64,000 nucleotides of DNA from Rhodothermales bacterium. GTDB taxonomy: Bacteria > Bacteroidota > Rhodothermia > Rhodothermales > JANQRZ01. The notes beneath the pieces were generated by a model. That model worked only from the letters and a program-made list of their open reading frames with translations, ran no database searches and was not told the origin of the DNA. Location of the stretch: the NCBI GenBank assembly GCA_039944855.1, contig JBDUXZ010000022.1:62001-126000 (forward strand), written 5' to 3'. The translations under genes and the position numbers were made by a program. Numbering within the stretch: position 1 is the first letter of the stretch; each line of letters begins with the position of its first letter. This document shows, piece after piece, positions 54,575-62,178 of this stretch.

Positions 54575-55586
54575 ATGTCCTGGCTCATCGCGTCGGCGGG
54601 CGCTCTCCTCGTCCTCCTCACGATTCTCGACCTCCTCTGGACGACGCTGTGGGTGGACGGCGGCGCCGGCCCCCTCTCCCGGTGGGCGACGCGGGGGCTG
54701 TGGCGCGGGCTCCGCGCCGTGGGGGGCGGCTCCCGCCTGTTCAGCCTGGCGGGGCCGCTCGCCCTCGTGGCGACGCTCCTCCTGTGGATCGCGATGCTGT
54801 GGGCGGGGTGGACGCTCGTCTTCGCCGGGGGCGAGCCCTCCCTCCTCGACACCCGCGCCGACGAGCCCAGCGACTGGACCGGGCGGGCCTGGTTCGCAGC
54901 GTACACCCTGTTCACCGTGGGGAACGGCGACTTCACGCCCGTCGACGGCCCGTGGCAGATCGCCGCCGCCCTCACGGCGGCGAGCGGGATGACGTTCGTC
55001 ACGTTCGCCGTCTCGTACGTCCTCTCCGTCCTCAGCGCCGTAGCTTCGAAGCGCTCGTTCGCCAGCGGCGTCACCGGCCTCGGCGAGAGCGCCGAGGAAT
55101 ACGTGCTGAGCGGCTGGGACGGCCAGACCTTCCACGCCCTCGCCCCCCCCCCTCGGATCGGCTGGCTCGGAGCTCGACCGGCTCGCCGACCAGCACCGGA
55201 CGTACCCGATCCTCCACTACTACCACAGCGAGCGCGCCGAGGCCGCCGCCGCCCTCGCCGTGGCCGTGCTCGACGAGGCGCTGACGGTGCTCGCGTGCGG
55301 GGTCGCGGCGGAGGCCCGTCCCAACGGTGCCGTCGTGAAGAGCGCTCGGTCCAGCGTGCGGAGCTATCTCCGCACGCTTGTGGAGGCCGGGATCGACCCG
55401 GCCGAGTACTCCCCACCACCGCCGGACCTCGGCCGCCTCGCCGCCGCCGGCGTCCCGACGGTCTCCGACGCGGCCTTCGCGCAAGTGCTCGGCGACCTCG
55501 ACGAGCGTCGGCGGAAGCTGCTGGGCGTCGTCACCGCCGACGCGCGGACGTGGCCCGTAGCCGAATCGAGGACCTCCGCGTCATAG
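54575..55586 (+). pseudogene. potassium-channel-like membrane protein, frameshifted at a 10-C run
   Basis: From the ATG at 54575 the frame gives two to three membrane helices and the pore block FTVGNGDFTPVDG (selectivity-filter-like, Asn and Phe at the usual Tyr positions). It continues to FHALAP, then hits ten consecutive C at 55143-55152. After the run, the paralogue-like sequence (LDRLADQHRTYPILHYYH and onward, to ESRTSAS) continues in the +1 frame to a stop at 55586. Removing one C would restore a protein of about 336 residues, matching the 341-residue paralogue at 57243. So it is a one-base insertion: a sequencing error, a phase-variable switch or a recent loss. Confidence 0.85.
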
Positions 55587-55654
55587 GGTGCTCCCACGAG
55601 CGCCGCCCTCCTACCCCGCTGCACATTTAGCCTCTTCCTCCAAGCCCTCCCGCC

Positions 55655-57187
55655 GTGTCCCGCACCGACGTCCCCAACCCCTCCCTCTGGCTCGCCACCG
55701 CCACCGGCGTCGACTACCCCGCCCTCGCCCCGAACGAACGCGTGAGGGCCGACGTCGCCGTCGTCGGCGCGGGCATCGCCGGGCTCACGACGGCGCTGCT
55801 CCTCAAGCGCAGCGGCGTGCGCGTCGCGCTCGTCGAGGCGGGCCGGGTATGCGCCGGCGTCACGGCCTACACCACGGGCAAGGTCTCGTCGCTCCACGGG
55901 CTGACCTACCGCAAGCTCCGGGCGTCGTTCGGCGAGGAGACGGCCCGCGCCTACGGCGAGGCCAACGAGGCGGCGATCGGACTCGTGGCCGGCCTCGTCG
56001 ACGAACTCGGGATCGAGTGCGGGTGGCGGCGCGGGCCGGCCTTCACCTACACGACGGACCGGCAGACGCTCGGCAAGATCGAGGAGGAGGTCGAGGCGGC
56101 GCAGGCGGCGGGGCTCCCGGCCTCGTTCACGACGGACACCGAGCTCCCGTTCGAGGTCCTCGGGGCCGTCCGCTTCGAGGACCAGGCGCAGTTCCACGCG
56201 CGGCACTACGGGCTCGCCCTCGCCTCGGCCGTCGACGGCGACGGGTGCCGGGTGTTCGAGCGCAGTCGGGTCGTGGCCATCGATGCCTCGGCCGGGGTGT
56301 GCCGGGTGGAGAACGGCGGCACCGTCGTGGCTGACCAGATCGTCCTCGCGACCCATATCCCATTCCTCGACCGGGGCGGGTTCTTCGCGAAGGTCTCGCC
56401 GCAGCGCACGTACCTCCTCGCCGTCGAGGTGGAAGAGCCTGCGCCCGAGGGGATGTACCTCGGCGAGGGGCAGCGGACACGGACGCTCAGGAGCGCTGAG
56501 GGAGGCAGGTACCTCGTCCTCGGTGGCGCCGGTCACAAGGCGGGGCAGGAGCCCGATACGCCGTCGTGCTACGACGAGATCGAGCGGTGGGCGCGCGAGA
56601 ACTACACCGTCAAAAATGTCGCCTACCGGTGGAGCGCGCACGACTACGTCCCCGTCGACGGGCTCCCCTACGTCGGGCGGCTCCCCTTCGGCGCGGGGCG
56701 GGTGTGGGTCGCCACGGGCTTCAACAAGTGGGGGCTGACGAACGGGACGGCCGCCGCGCAGATCATCGCCGACGGCATCGCCGGGCGGGACAACCCGTGG
56801 GCGAAGACGTTCGACGCGAACCGGCACGACCTCCCCGAGTCGGCGAAGAAGTTCGTCGAGGAGAACCTCAACGTGGCCGAGCGCTTCGTCCGCGACCGCA
56901 TCCGCCACCTCACGGGGGCCGACGTGGCCGCGCTGGAGCCGGACGAGGGCGCCGTCGTCGAGGCCGGCGGCGAGCGCGTCGGGGCGTACCGCGACGCCGA
57001 GGGCGCGGTCCACGCCGTCTCGCTCGTGTGCACGCACCTCGGCTGCCACGTGACGTGGAACCCGGCCGAGCGCTCGTGGGACTGCCCGTGCCACGGCTCG
57101 CGCTTCGACGTGGACGGCGCCGTGCTCCACGGCCCCGCCGTCCGCCCACTCGCCCGCAAGACTCTCGACGACGGCGACACGCACTGA
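55655..57187 (+). CDS. FAD-dependent oxidoreductase with C-terminal Rieske [2Fe-2S] domain
   Basis: 510 residues from a GTG start. N-terminal FAD motif ([19 protein letters not shown]), then [10 protein letters not shown] and [15 protein letters not shown] of the DAO/glycine-oxidase-like fold. The last ~90 residues are a Rieske domain: [11 protein letters not shown] and [19 protein letters not shown] hold the two Cys and two His that bind the 2Fe-2S cluster. Such fused FAD-Rieske proteins are known in Bacillus and Actinobacteria with unknown substrates. It lies between two potassium-channel-like genes, 68 bp after the first and 55 bp before the second. Confidence 0.93.
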   Translation: MSRTDVPNPSLWLATATGVDYPALAPNERVRADVAVVGAGIAGLTTALLLKRSGVRVALVEAGRVCAGVTAYTTGKVSSLHGLTYRKLRASFGEETARAYGEANEAAIGLVAGLVDELGIECGWRRGPAFTYTTDRQTLGKIEEEVEAAQAAGLPASFTTDTELPFEVLGAVRFEDQAQFHARHYGLALASAVDGDGCRVFERSRVVAIDASAGVCRVENGGTVVADQIVLATHIPFLDRGGFFAKVSPQRTYLLAVEVEEPAPEGMYLGEGQRTRTLRSAEGGRYLVLGGAGHKAGQEPDTPSCYDEIERWARENYTVKNVAYRWSAHDYVPVDGLPYVGRLPFGAGRVWVATGFNKWGLTNGTAAAQIIADGIAGRDNPWAKTFDANRHDLPESAKKFVEENLNVAERFVRDRIRHLTGADVAALEPDEGAVVEAGGERVGAYRDAEGAVHAVSLVCTHLGCHVTWNPAERSWDCPCHGSRFDVDGAVLHGPAVRPLARKTLDDGDTH

Positions 57188-57242
57188 CGCCGCTCCTTAC
57201 ACGCCCCCACGCGCTCTCAGAGGTTCACCCATCCGCTCTTGT

Positions 57243-58268
57243 ATGCCCCTTCTCCTCCTCGTTGTCGGACTCTCGCTCATCGCGTTCACGCTCTTCGACG
57301 CGCTCTGGACGACGATCGCGCCGCACGGCGCCGGCCCCCTCTCGAAGCGGATCGCCCGGGGGTGGTGGACGGCGAGCCTGTGGGTGCACCGACGGCGGGC
57401 GGGCGGCGCGCACGGCCTCCTGGCGTTCGCCGGGCCTGCCCTCCTCGTCGTCGCCTTCCTCGTGTGGGTGGGGCTGTTGTGGGCGGGGTGGACGCTCCTC
57501 TTCAGCGCAGAACCCGGAGCCGTCGTCGGCTCTTCGTCGAACGAGTCGGCCGACCTCGCCGGCCGCGTCTACTACGTCGGGTTCGTCCTCTTCACTCTCG
57601 GCACGGGGGATTACGTGCCCGTGGGTGGGACGTGGGAGGTGCTCTCCGCCCTCGCTTCGCTCAGCGGCCTCTTCGTCGTCACGCTCGCCATCACCTACGT
57701 GCTCTCGGTCGTCTCCGCCGTCGCGGCGAAGCGACGGCTCGCCGGCTCCATCCATAGCCTCGGTGAGACGCCGTCGGACGTCGTGCGCCGGGCCTGGGAT
57801 GGGAGCGGCTTCGCGGGCCTCGACCAGCACCTCCCGTCGCTCGGCTCAGCGCTCGAATACCACGACCAGCGGCACGCTGCCTACCCCATCCTCCACTACT
57901 TCCACAGCACCGAGCGGCGGACGGCGCTAGGACCGGCCGTGGCCGTGCTCGACGACGCGCTCCTGATTCTGGCCGAGGGCGTAGCACCGGACGCACGCCC
58001 CGCGCCGGCCATCGTGGAGCCGACCCGCCGCTCGGTAGGCAGCTTCCTCGATACCCTCGGCGATGCGTTCATCGAGCCCTCGGACGACGTGCCTCCGACG
58101 CCGGATCTCGCGGTGGTAGCCTCGGCTGGCATTCCTACGGAGGCAGCGGGTGACTTCAAACGGGCGGTGGAGCGAGGGGCACACCGCCGCCGGCTGCTCC
58201 GGGGCTTGGTAGAAGACGGTGGGTGGTCGTGGACTGCGGTCGTCTCAGCCCGTCCGGGAGCGCAGTGA
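57243..58268 (+). CDS. potassium-channel-like membrane protein
   Basis: 341 residues. Helix 1 (LLLVVGLSLIAFTLFDALW), helix 2 (LLAFAGPALLVVAFLVWVGLLWAGWTLLF), pore block FTLGTGDYVPVGG and helix 3 (LSGLFVVTLAITYVLSVVSAV) give a channel-like core. The filter is TLGTGD rather than TVGYGD, so selectivity may be relaxed. A cytoplasmic domain of about 150 residues follows, shared with the broken paralogue at 54575. No RCK nucleotide domain is visible. It follows the FAD-Rieske gene and precedes the ArsR gene by 93 bp. Confidence 0.84.
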   Translation: MPLLLLVVGLSLIAFTLFDALWTTIAPHGAGPLSKRIARGWWTASLWVHRRRAGGAHGLLAFAGPALLVVAFLVWVGLLWAGWTLLFSAEPGAVVGSSSNESADLAGRVYYVGFVLFTLGTGDYVPVGGTWEVLSALASLSGLFVVTLAITYVLSVVSAVAAKRRLAGSIHSLGETPSDVVRRAWDGSGFAGLDQHLPSLGSALEYHDQRHAAYPILHYFHSTERRTALGPAVAVLDDALLILAEGVAPDARPAPAIVEPTRRSVGSFLDTLGDAFIEPSDDVPPTPDLAVVASAGIPTEAAGDFKRAVERGAHRRRLLRGLVEDGGWSWTAVVSARPGAQ

Positions 58269-58361
58269 AGGAGTTTACCAGCACCAAGCGGAACGCGAGA
58301 TTGGTCGGCAACGCCGAGGCTTCCGTGCCGTACTATCGAGGCGCTCCCCACGCCCTCCCCG

Positions 58362-58688
58362 ATGGTACCCGATTCTTCCGCAGCGCCCGATGAGCAGCTT
58401 CCACCGACCGATGTGGTCGAGGAATCGGTGCGCCTGCTCAAAGGGGTGGCCGATCCGACCCGGCTCCGCATCCTCTGCCTGCTGCGGCAGGACGAGCAGA
58501 ACGTCCACGCCCTCACCGACGCCCTCGACGTGTCGCAGTCGGCCGTGAGCCACCAGCTCCGCGTCCTCCGCGAGGCCCGCCTCGTGGCGACCAGGCGAGA
58601 CGGCCGCCACGTCTACTACCGCCTCGCCGACGACCACGTCTACGACATCCTCTCGGCCGCGCTGGAGCACGGGCGCGAGGTCTGCTGA
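58362..58688 (+). CDS. ArsR/SmtB-family metal-responsive repressor with alpha5 site
   Basis: 108 residues. DNA-binding helix: HALTDALDVSQSAVSHQLRVLREARLV. The C-terminal helix carries Asp90, His92, His103 and Glu106 (D-x-H-x10-H-x2-E), which is the alpha5 zinc site of CzrA/SmtB-type sensors (Zn, Co, Cd). No ELCVCD-type alpha3 site is present. Metal binding should release it from DNA. A matching inverted repeat operator lies 88 bp after its stop, upstream of the RND operon, so it probably represses that operon. The last residue is Cys. Confidence 0.95.
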   Translation: MVPDSSAAPDEQLPPTDVVEESVRLLKGVADPTRLRILCLLRQDEQNVHALTDALDVSQSAVSHQLRVLREARLVATRRDGRHVYYRLADDHVYDILSAALEHGREVC

Positions 58689-58744
58689 TCGGCACGCCTG
58701 CATTGGTGAGGCGGTCTTGCTCGTGCGACGATTTCGTGAAGCGA

Positions 58745-58775
58745 TTGCGCGCGGGAACCGGGATCCCTACCTTTC
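58745..58775 (+). promoter_or_regulatory. candidate Bacteroidota-type promoter of the right RND operon
   Basis: TTG at 58745-58747, then 20 bp, then TACCTTTC at 58768-58775, resembling the TTTG-N20-TAnnTTTG promoters of Bacteroidota. The ArsR operator begins at the next base, where it would block the start site. Confidence 0.4.
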
Positions 58776-58795
58776 ATATGAGCATTTGTTCATAT
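58776..58795 (+). promoter_or_regulatory. ArsR/SmtB-type operator
   Basis: ATATGAGCA-TT-TGTTCATAT, a 9-2-9 inverted repeat with one mismatch, the core of the 12-2-12 repeats bound by SmtB/CzrA proteins. It lies 88 bp downstream of the ArsR gene and 24 bp upstream of the RND operon's first start codon. Confidence 0.8.
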
Positions 58796-58818
58796 ATCGC
58801 AGGGCGCTCCCCGGCCTC

Positions 58819-59244
58819 ATGCCTAGCCTCTCCAGCATCAAAACGCACTCCGCTCCGGCCGTCTGGCTGCTGAGCACGCTGATGCTGTTCGCGCCGCTGG
58901 GTGCCCACGCTGTCGGGGCCGTGCTCTGCATCGAGTCCGACGGCGAGGTCGCTGTCGAGCGCGCCGAGGGCGCGATGTGCGCGGAAGGGACAGGCGAGCA
59001 CACCCCGCTCGGTGTGACGCACTGCGAGTCGTGCACCGACGTCCCGCTCCCGAGCGGTGGCGACGCGGAGTGCGCCTCGTTCAAGACGGAGAGCAGCCCG
59101 TCGGCGCAGACGTTCCTTCCCGTCACCGCGCTCCTCCCGGTACTGGACCGCCTCCCGGTCCAGGTAGCGTCTATGTCCAAGGCGGTACAGGTATCCCTGC
59201 CGTCGACCCCGGCTCCCCTCCGCAGCGTGGTGCTGCTGATCTGA
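58819..59244 (+). CDS. small exported Cys protein heading the right RND operon
   Basis: 141 residues. Signal peptide (VWLLSTLMLFAPLGAHA), then cysteines in VLCIES, AMCAEG, HCESCTDV and ECASFK, an Asp/Glu-rich body and the ending RSVVLLI. Same build and position as the protein at 2286: small, exported, Cys-bearing, ending in VLLI and encoded first in an RND operon. A longer frame starting further upstream would overlap the operator, so the ATG at 58819 was chosen. Family unknown; a periplasmic metal sensor or chaperone is inferred. Confidence 0.68.
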   Translation: MPSLSSIKTHSAPAVWLLSTLMLFAPLGAHAVGAVLCIESDGEVAVERAEGAMCAEGTGEHTPLGVTHCESCTDVPLPSGGDAECASFKTESSPSAQTFLPVTALLPVLDRLPVQVASMSKAVQVSLPSTPAPLRSVVLLI

Positions 59245-59359
59245 GCCGCTCCTGATCCCGGCTGTCCGACGACCGCTCACGGTCCTCGTAACCGCAGCCG
59301 ATCCCGACCGCCGTGCCCGTCTGGTACGGCCTTCGTCCACGATCAGGAGATCCAGGCAC

Positions 59360-60772
59360 ATGGTATTCCCCCCGCTCGCGCTGCGCCGACTGGCGTGGCT
59401 CGGGGCCGCCGCCGCATTCGTGGCCTTCGCCACCGGCTGCGCCGCTCCCTACGACCTCACCTATCCCGAACCGCGCCCGCTCGGCCCGGTCACCGCTTCC
59501 TACGTTCCGACTCCCATCGAGAGAGTCGAGTCTGAGAACGGTGCACCCAACAGCGTGGCGCTCGCAGAGCCGCTCACGCTGGACGAGGCCGTCGCCCTCG
59601 CGCTGGCGCAGAACCCCGACCTCCGCGCGGCGGCCCACGAGGTGCGCGCCCGCGAAGGCGAAGCGTACCAGGCCGCTCGCCTGCCCAATCCAGAGCTAGA
59701 GATCGACGCCGAAGAGTTCGGTGGGAGTGGCGACCGCACGGGCACGGATGCGGCCGAGGTCGGGGCGGGGGTCTCCCAGACGATCGAGCTCGGCGGGGAC
59801 CGCCGCGCCCGTGCCGCCGTCGCCGCCCGTGGGGCTGAGCTGGGTGCGTGGAGCTTCGAGGCCGCCCGCCTCGACCTCATCACGCGGGTCCACCAGGCCT
59901 TCGCGTCCGTGCTCGCGGCCGAGACGCGGCTCGCCCTCGCCGAGGAGCAGCGCGACATCGCGGCCCGCTTCGCCGACGCCGTGACCCGCCGCGCTGAGGC
60001 GGGGGCCATCTCGCCGCTGGAGGCCCGCCGTTCGGCGGTGGCTGCCGCTACGGCCGAGGCCACCTTCGGGCGTGCCCGCCGCGCGCTCGACGCCGCCCGT
60101 GCTCGCCTCGCTCCGCTCATCGGTCTCCCGTCGGGCGGTCTCGACGTGGCGGGCGATCTCGACCGGCTAGGCGTCGTCCCGCCCTACGAGCGGCTCCTCC
60201 CCTTCCTCGCGCTCAACCCCGACGTGGCCCGGTACCGGACGGCGCTCGCGCAGGCCGAGGCGCAGGTGGCTCTCGAACGAGCCCGCCGCATCCCGGACCC
60301 GACGCTCCGGGCGGGCGGGACCTACTTCAACGAGGTGGGCGAGGCTGCTGTCACCGCGGGCGTATCGATCCCGATCCCTCTCTTCGACACGAACCGGGGC
60401 GCGATCCAGGCTGCGCGTGCGCGAGTGAGCGGGACGGCGGCCGAGGCCGAGGCCGCGCTGCTCCGCGCAGAGCGCGACCTGGCCGAGGCCTACGGCACCT
60501 ACGCCGCCGCTGCCGAGGCCGCACGCATCCTCCGCGACGACGCCCTCCCCAACTCCCGTGCTGCCTTCGAAGGCATAGAGACGGGCTATCGGGAAGGCGA
60601 GTTCGACCTCCTCGCCGTGCTCGATGCGCAGCGCGCGCTCGTCGAGACGCAGAACGCCCTCGCCGACGCCCTCGCCGACGTCGCCCAGTCCCGCGCCGCC
60701 GTCGAGCGTCTCATCGCCACCCCTCTCGAAGCCGCCGCCGACGGCGTGCTCCCCAACCCCGACAACGAGTAG
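59360..60772 (+). CDS. TolC family outer-membrane lipoprotein channel (CzcC-like)
   Basis: 470 residues. The N-terminus has a lipobox (FVAFATGCAAP), so it is lipid-anchored. The two OEP repeats are seen (LAQNPDLRAAAHEVRAREGE, then LALNPDVARYRTALAQAEAQV), and LPNPELEIDAEEFGG with SQTIELGGDRRARAAV in the first repeat. It forms the exit tunnel of the tripartite pump. It is preceded by the small Cys protein gene (115 bp) and followed by the adaptor gene after 4 bp. Confidence 0.94.
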   Translation: MVFPPLALRRLAWLGAAAAFVAFATGCAAPYDLTYPEPRPLGPVTASYVPTPIERVESENGAPNSVALAEPLTLDEAVALALAQNPDLRAAAHEVRAREGEAYQAARLPNPELEIDAEEFGGSGDRTGTDAAEVGAGVSQTIELGGDRRARAAVAARGAELGAWSFEAARLDLITRVHQAFASVLAAETRLALAEEQRDIAARFADAVTRRAEAGAISPLEARRSAVAAATAEATFGRARRALDAARARLAPLIGLPSGGLDVAGDLDRLGVVPPYERLLPFLALNPDVARYRTALAQAEAQVALERARRIPDPTLRAGGTYFNEVGEAAVTAGVSIPIPLFDTNRGAIQAARARVSGTAAEAEAALLRAERDLAEAYGTYAAAAEAARILRDDALPNSRAAFEGIETGYREGEFDLLAVLDAQRALVETQNALADALADVAQSRAAVERLIATPLEAAADGVLPNPDNE

Positions 60773-60776
60773 CGCC

Positions 60777-62120
60777 ATGAACAAGCACACGAACCCCACC
60801 CCCCCGGTGACGCCGCCCTCTCGGCCCGACCGTTCCGTTCCCCCCCCTTCCGAACCAACACCGACCGCGCTCGGCTCCCGCGCCCGCCTGCGGACCTACC
60901 TCGCCGAGAACCGCCGCGCGCGCTTCCTCGCACTCGGCATGGGCCTCCTCGCCGTCGTCGTCCTCGTCTGGTGGTTCGTCGCACGGAGCGGCGAACCGCT
61001 CGGGGACGATGCCACCATCGAGACCGACGAGCACGCGGAAGAAGGGGGCGAGCACGCCGAGGAAGAGCTCGTCGTCCTCACCGCAGCCGAGGTCGAGGAG
61101 TTCGGGATCGACGTGCGGACGGCGGGGCCGGGCACGATGGCCGTCGAGAAGGAGCTGCCGGGCGAGGTCCGCGCGAATGAGGACCGCTACGCCCACGTCA
61201 CGCCCCGCCTCCCCGGCATCGTCCGGAGCGTGAGCGTGAGCGTCGGCTCATACGTCCGGCAGGGCCAGACGATGGCCGTCATCGAGAGCCGCGAGCTGGC
61301 CGACCTCTCGGCCGAGTACCTCGCCGCCGTGGAGCGGGAGGAGCTGGCACGGACCTCGTTCGAGCGCGAGGAGCGGCTCTACGAGCAGGAGATCACCTCG
61401 CAGGCCGACTACCTCGAGGCGCGGCAGGAGCTGGCCGAGGCCCGCATCCGCACGCGCTCGGCCCGGCAGAAGCTCATCGCGCTCGGGTTCTCCGATGGCT
61501 ACATCGAGTCGCTCCCGCAGCGGGGCGAGCGGAGCCTCGTTACCTACCCCCTCACGGCCCCGCTCTCGGGCCGTGTCCTCGAGAAGCACATCGTCGCCGG
61601 CGAGGCCGTTGAGGCCGACACCGACGCCTTCGAGGTAGCCGACCTCTCTACCGTTTGGGTGGACCTCTCCGTCTACCAGCGCGACCTCGGCGTCGTCCGC
61701 GAGGGGCAGGAGGTCGTTGTCGACGCCGGGCCGGCGCTCGGCCGCACGCGCGGGACGATCTCCTACGTCCGTCCCGTCGTGGGGGAGGAGACGCGGACGG
61801 CGATTGCCCGCGCTGTCATTCGGAACCCGGAGGGGATGCTCCGCCCCGGCCAGTTTGTCACCGGCCTCATCGCCGTAGATGAGGCCGAGGTCGAGATCGT
61901 CGTGCCCGAGACGGCCGTGCTCGACGTCGAGGGCACGCCCACCGTCTTCGTCCAGACGGGCGAAGGCTTTGTTCCTCGCCCCGTCGAAGTCGGCGACCGC
62001 ACGGCCGACGAGGTGGCGATCACGAGCGGGCTCTCGGCCGGCGAGCGCTACGTCGCCGCCGGAGCCTTCGCGCTCAAGGCCGAGCTCGGAAAGGAGGCTT
62101 TCGGCGACGACGACGACTGA
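60777..62120 (+). CDS. RND efflux periplasmic adaptor subunit (CzcB-like)
   Basis: 447 residues. One N-terminal anchor (FLALGMGLLAVVVLVWWFV), an acidic His/Glu linker, then the lipoyl-like half ANEDRYAHVTPRLPGIVRSV, the helical hairpin (LERTSFEREERLYEQEITSQAD-like region) and PLTAPLSGRVLEKHIVAGE, with a beta-barrel region that follows (VDLSVYQRDLG, ETRTAIARAVIRNP, PETAVLDVEGTPTVFV). No heavy-metal-binding Cys domain as in the left adaptor. It ends in Asp-rich GDDDD. Start is the ATG at 60777, 4 bp after the channel gene. Confidence 0.93.
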   Translation: MNKHTNPTPPVTPPSRPDRSVPPPSEPTPTALGSRARLRTYLAENRRARFLALGMGLLAVVVLVWWFVARSGEPLGDDATIETDEHAEEGGEHAEEELVVLTAAEVEEFGIDVRTAGPGTMAVEKELPGEVRANEDRYAHVTPRLPGIVRSVSVSVGSYVRQGQTMAVIESRELADLSAEYLAAVEREELARTSFEREERLYEQEITSQADYLEARQELAEARIRTRSARQKLIALGFSDGYIESLPQRGERSLVTYPLTAPLSGRVLEKHIVAGEAVEADTDAFEVADLSTVWVDLSVYQRDLGVVREGQEVVVDAGPALGRTRGTISYVRPVVGEETRTAIARAVIRNPEGMLRPGQFVTGLIAVDEAEVEIVVPETAVLDVEGTPTVFVQTGEGFVPRPVEVGDRTADEVAITSGLSAGERYVAAGAFALKAELGKEAFGDDDD

Positions 62121-62178
62121 TGGCGCGCCGACGCCCCCAATCCCTCGCACATCGAAGCACGACTGAACTCCCAACTCA

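Noticed and set aside
54575-55586. Programmed frameshifting as the explanation of the 10-C run
   Set aside because: No downstream pseudoknot or stem suited to recoding was seen; error or phase variation is simpler.
59249-59349. 9-bp inverted repeat CTCCTGATC ... GATCAGGAG flanking the gap before the right TolC gene
   Set aside because: Arms are about 80 nt apart and short; chance pairing cannot be excluded, and no terminator features are present.
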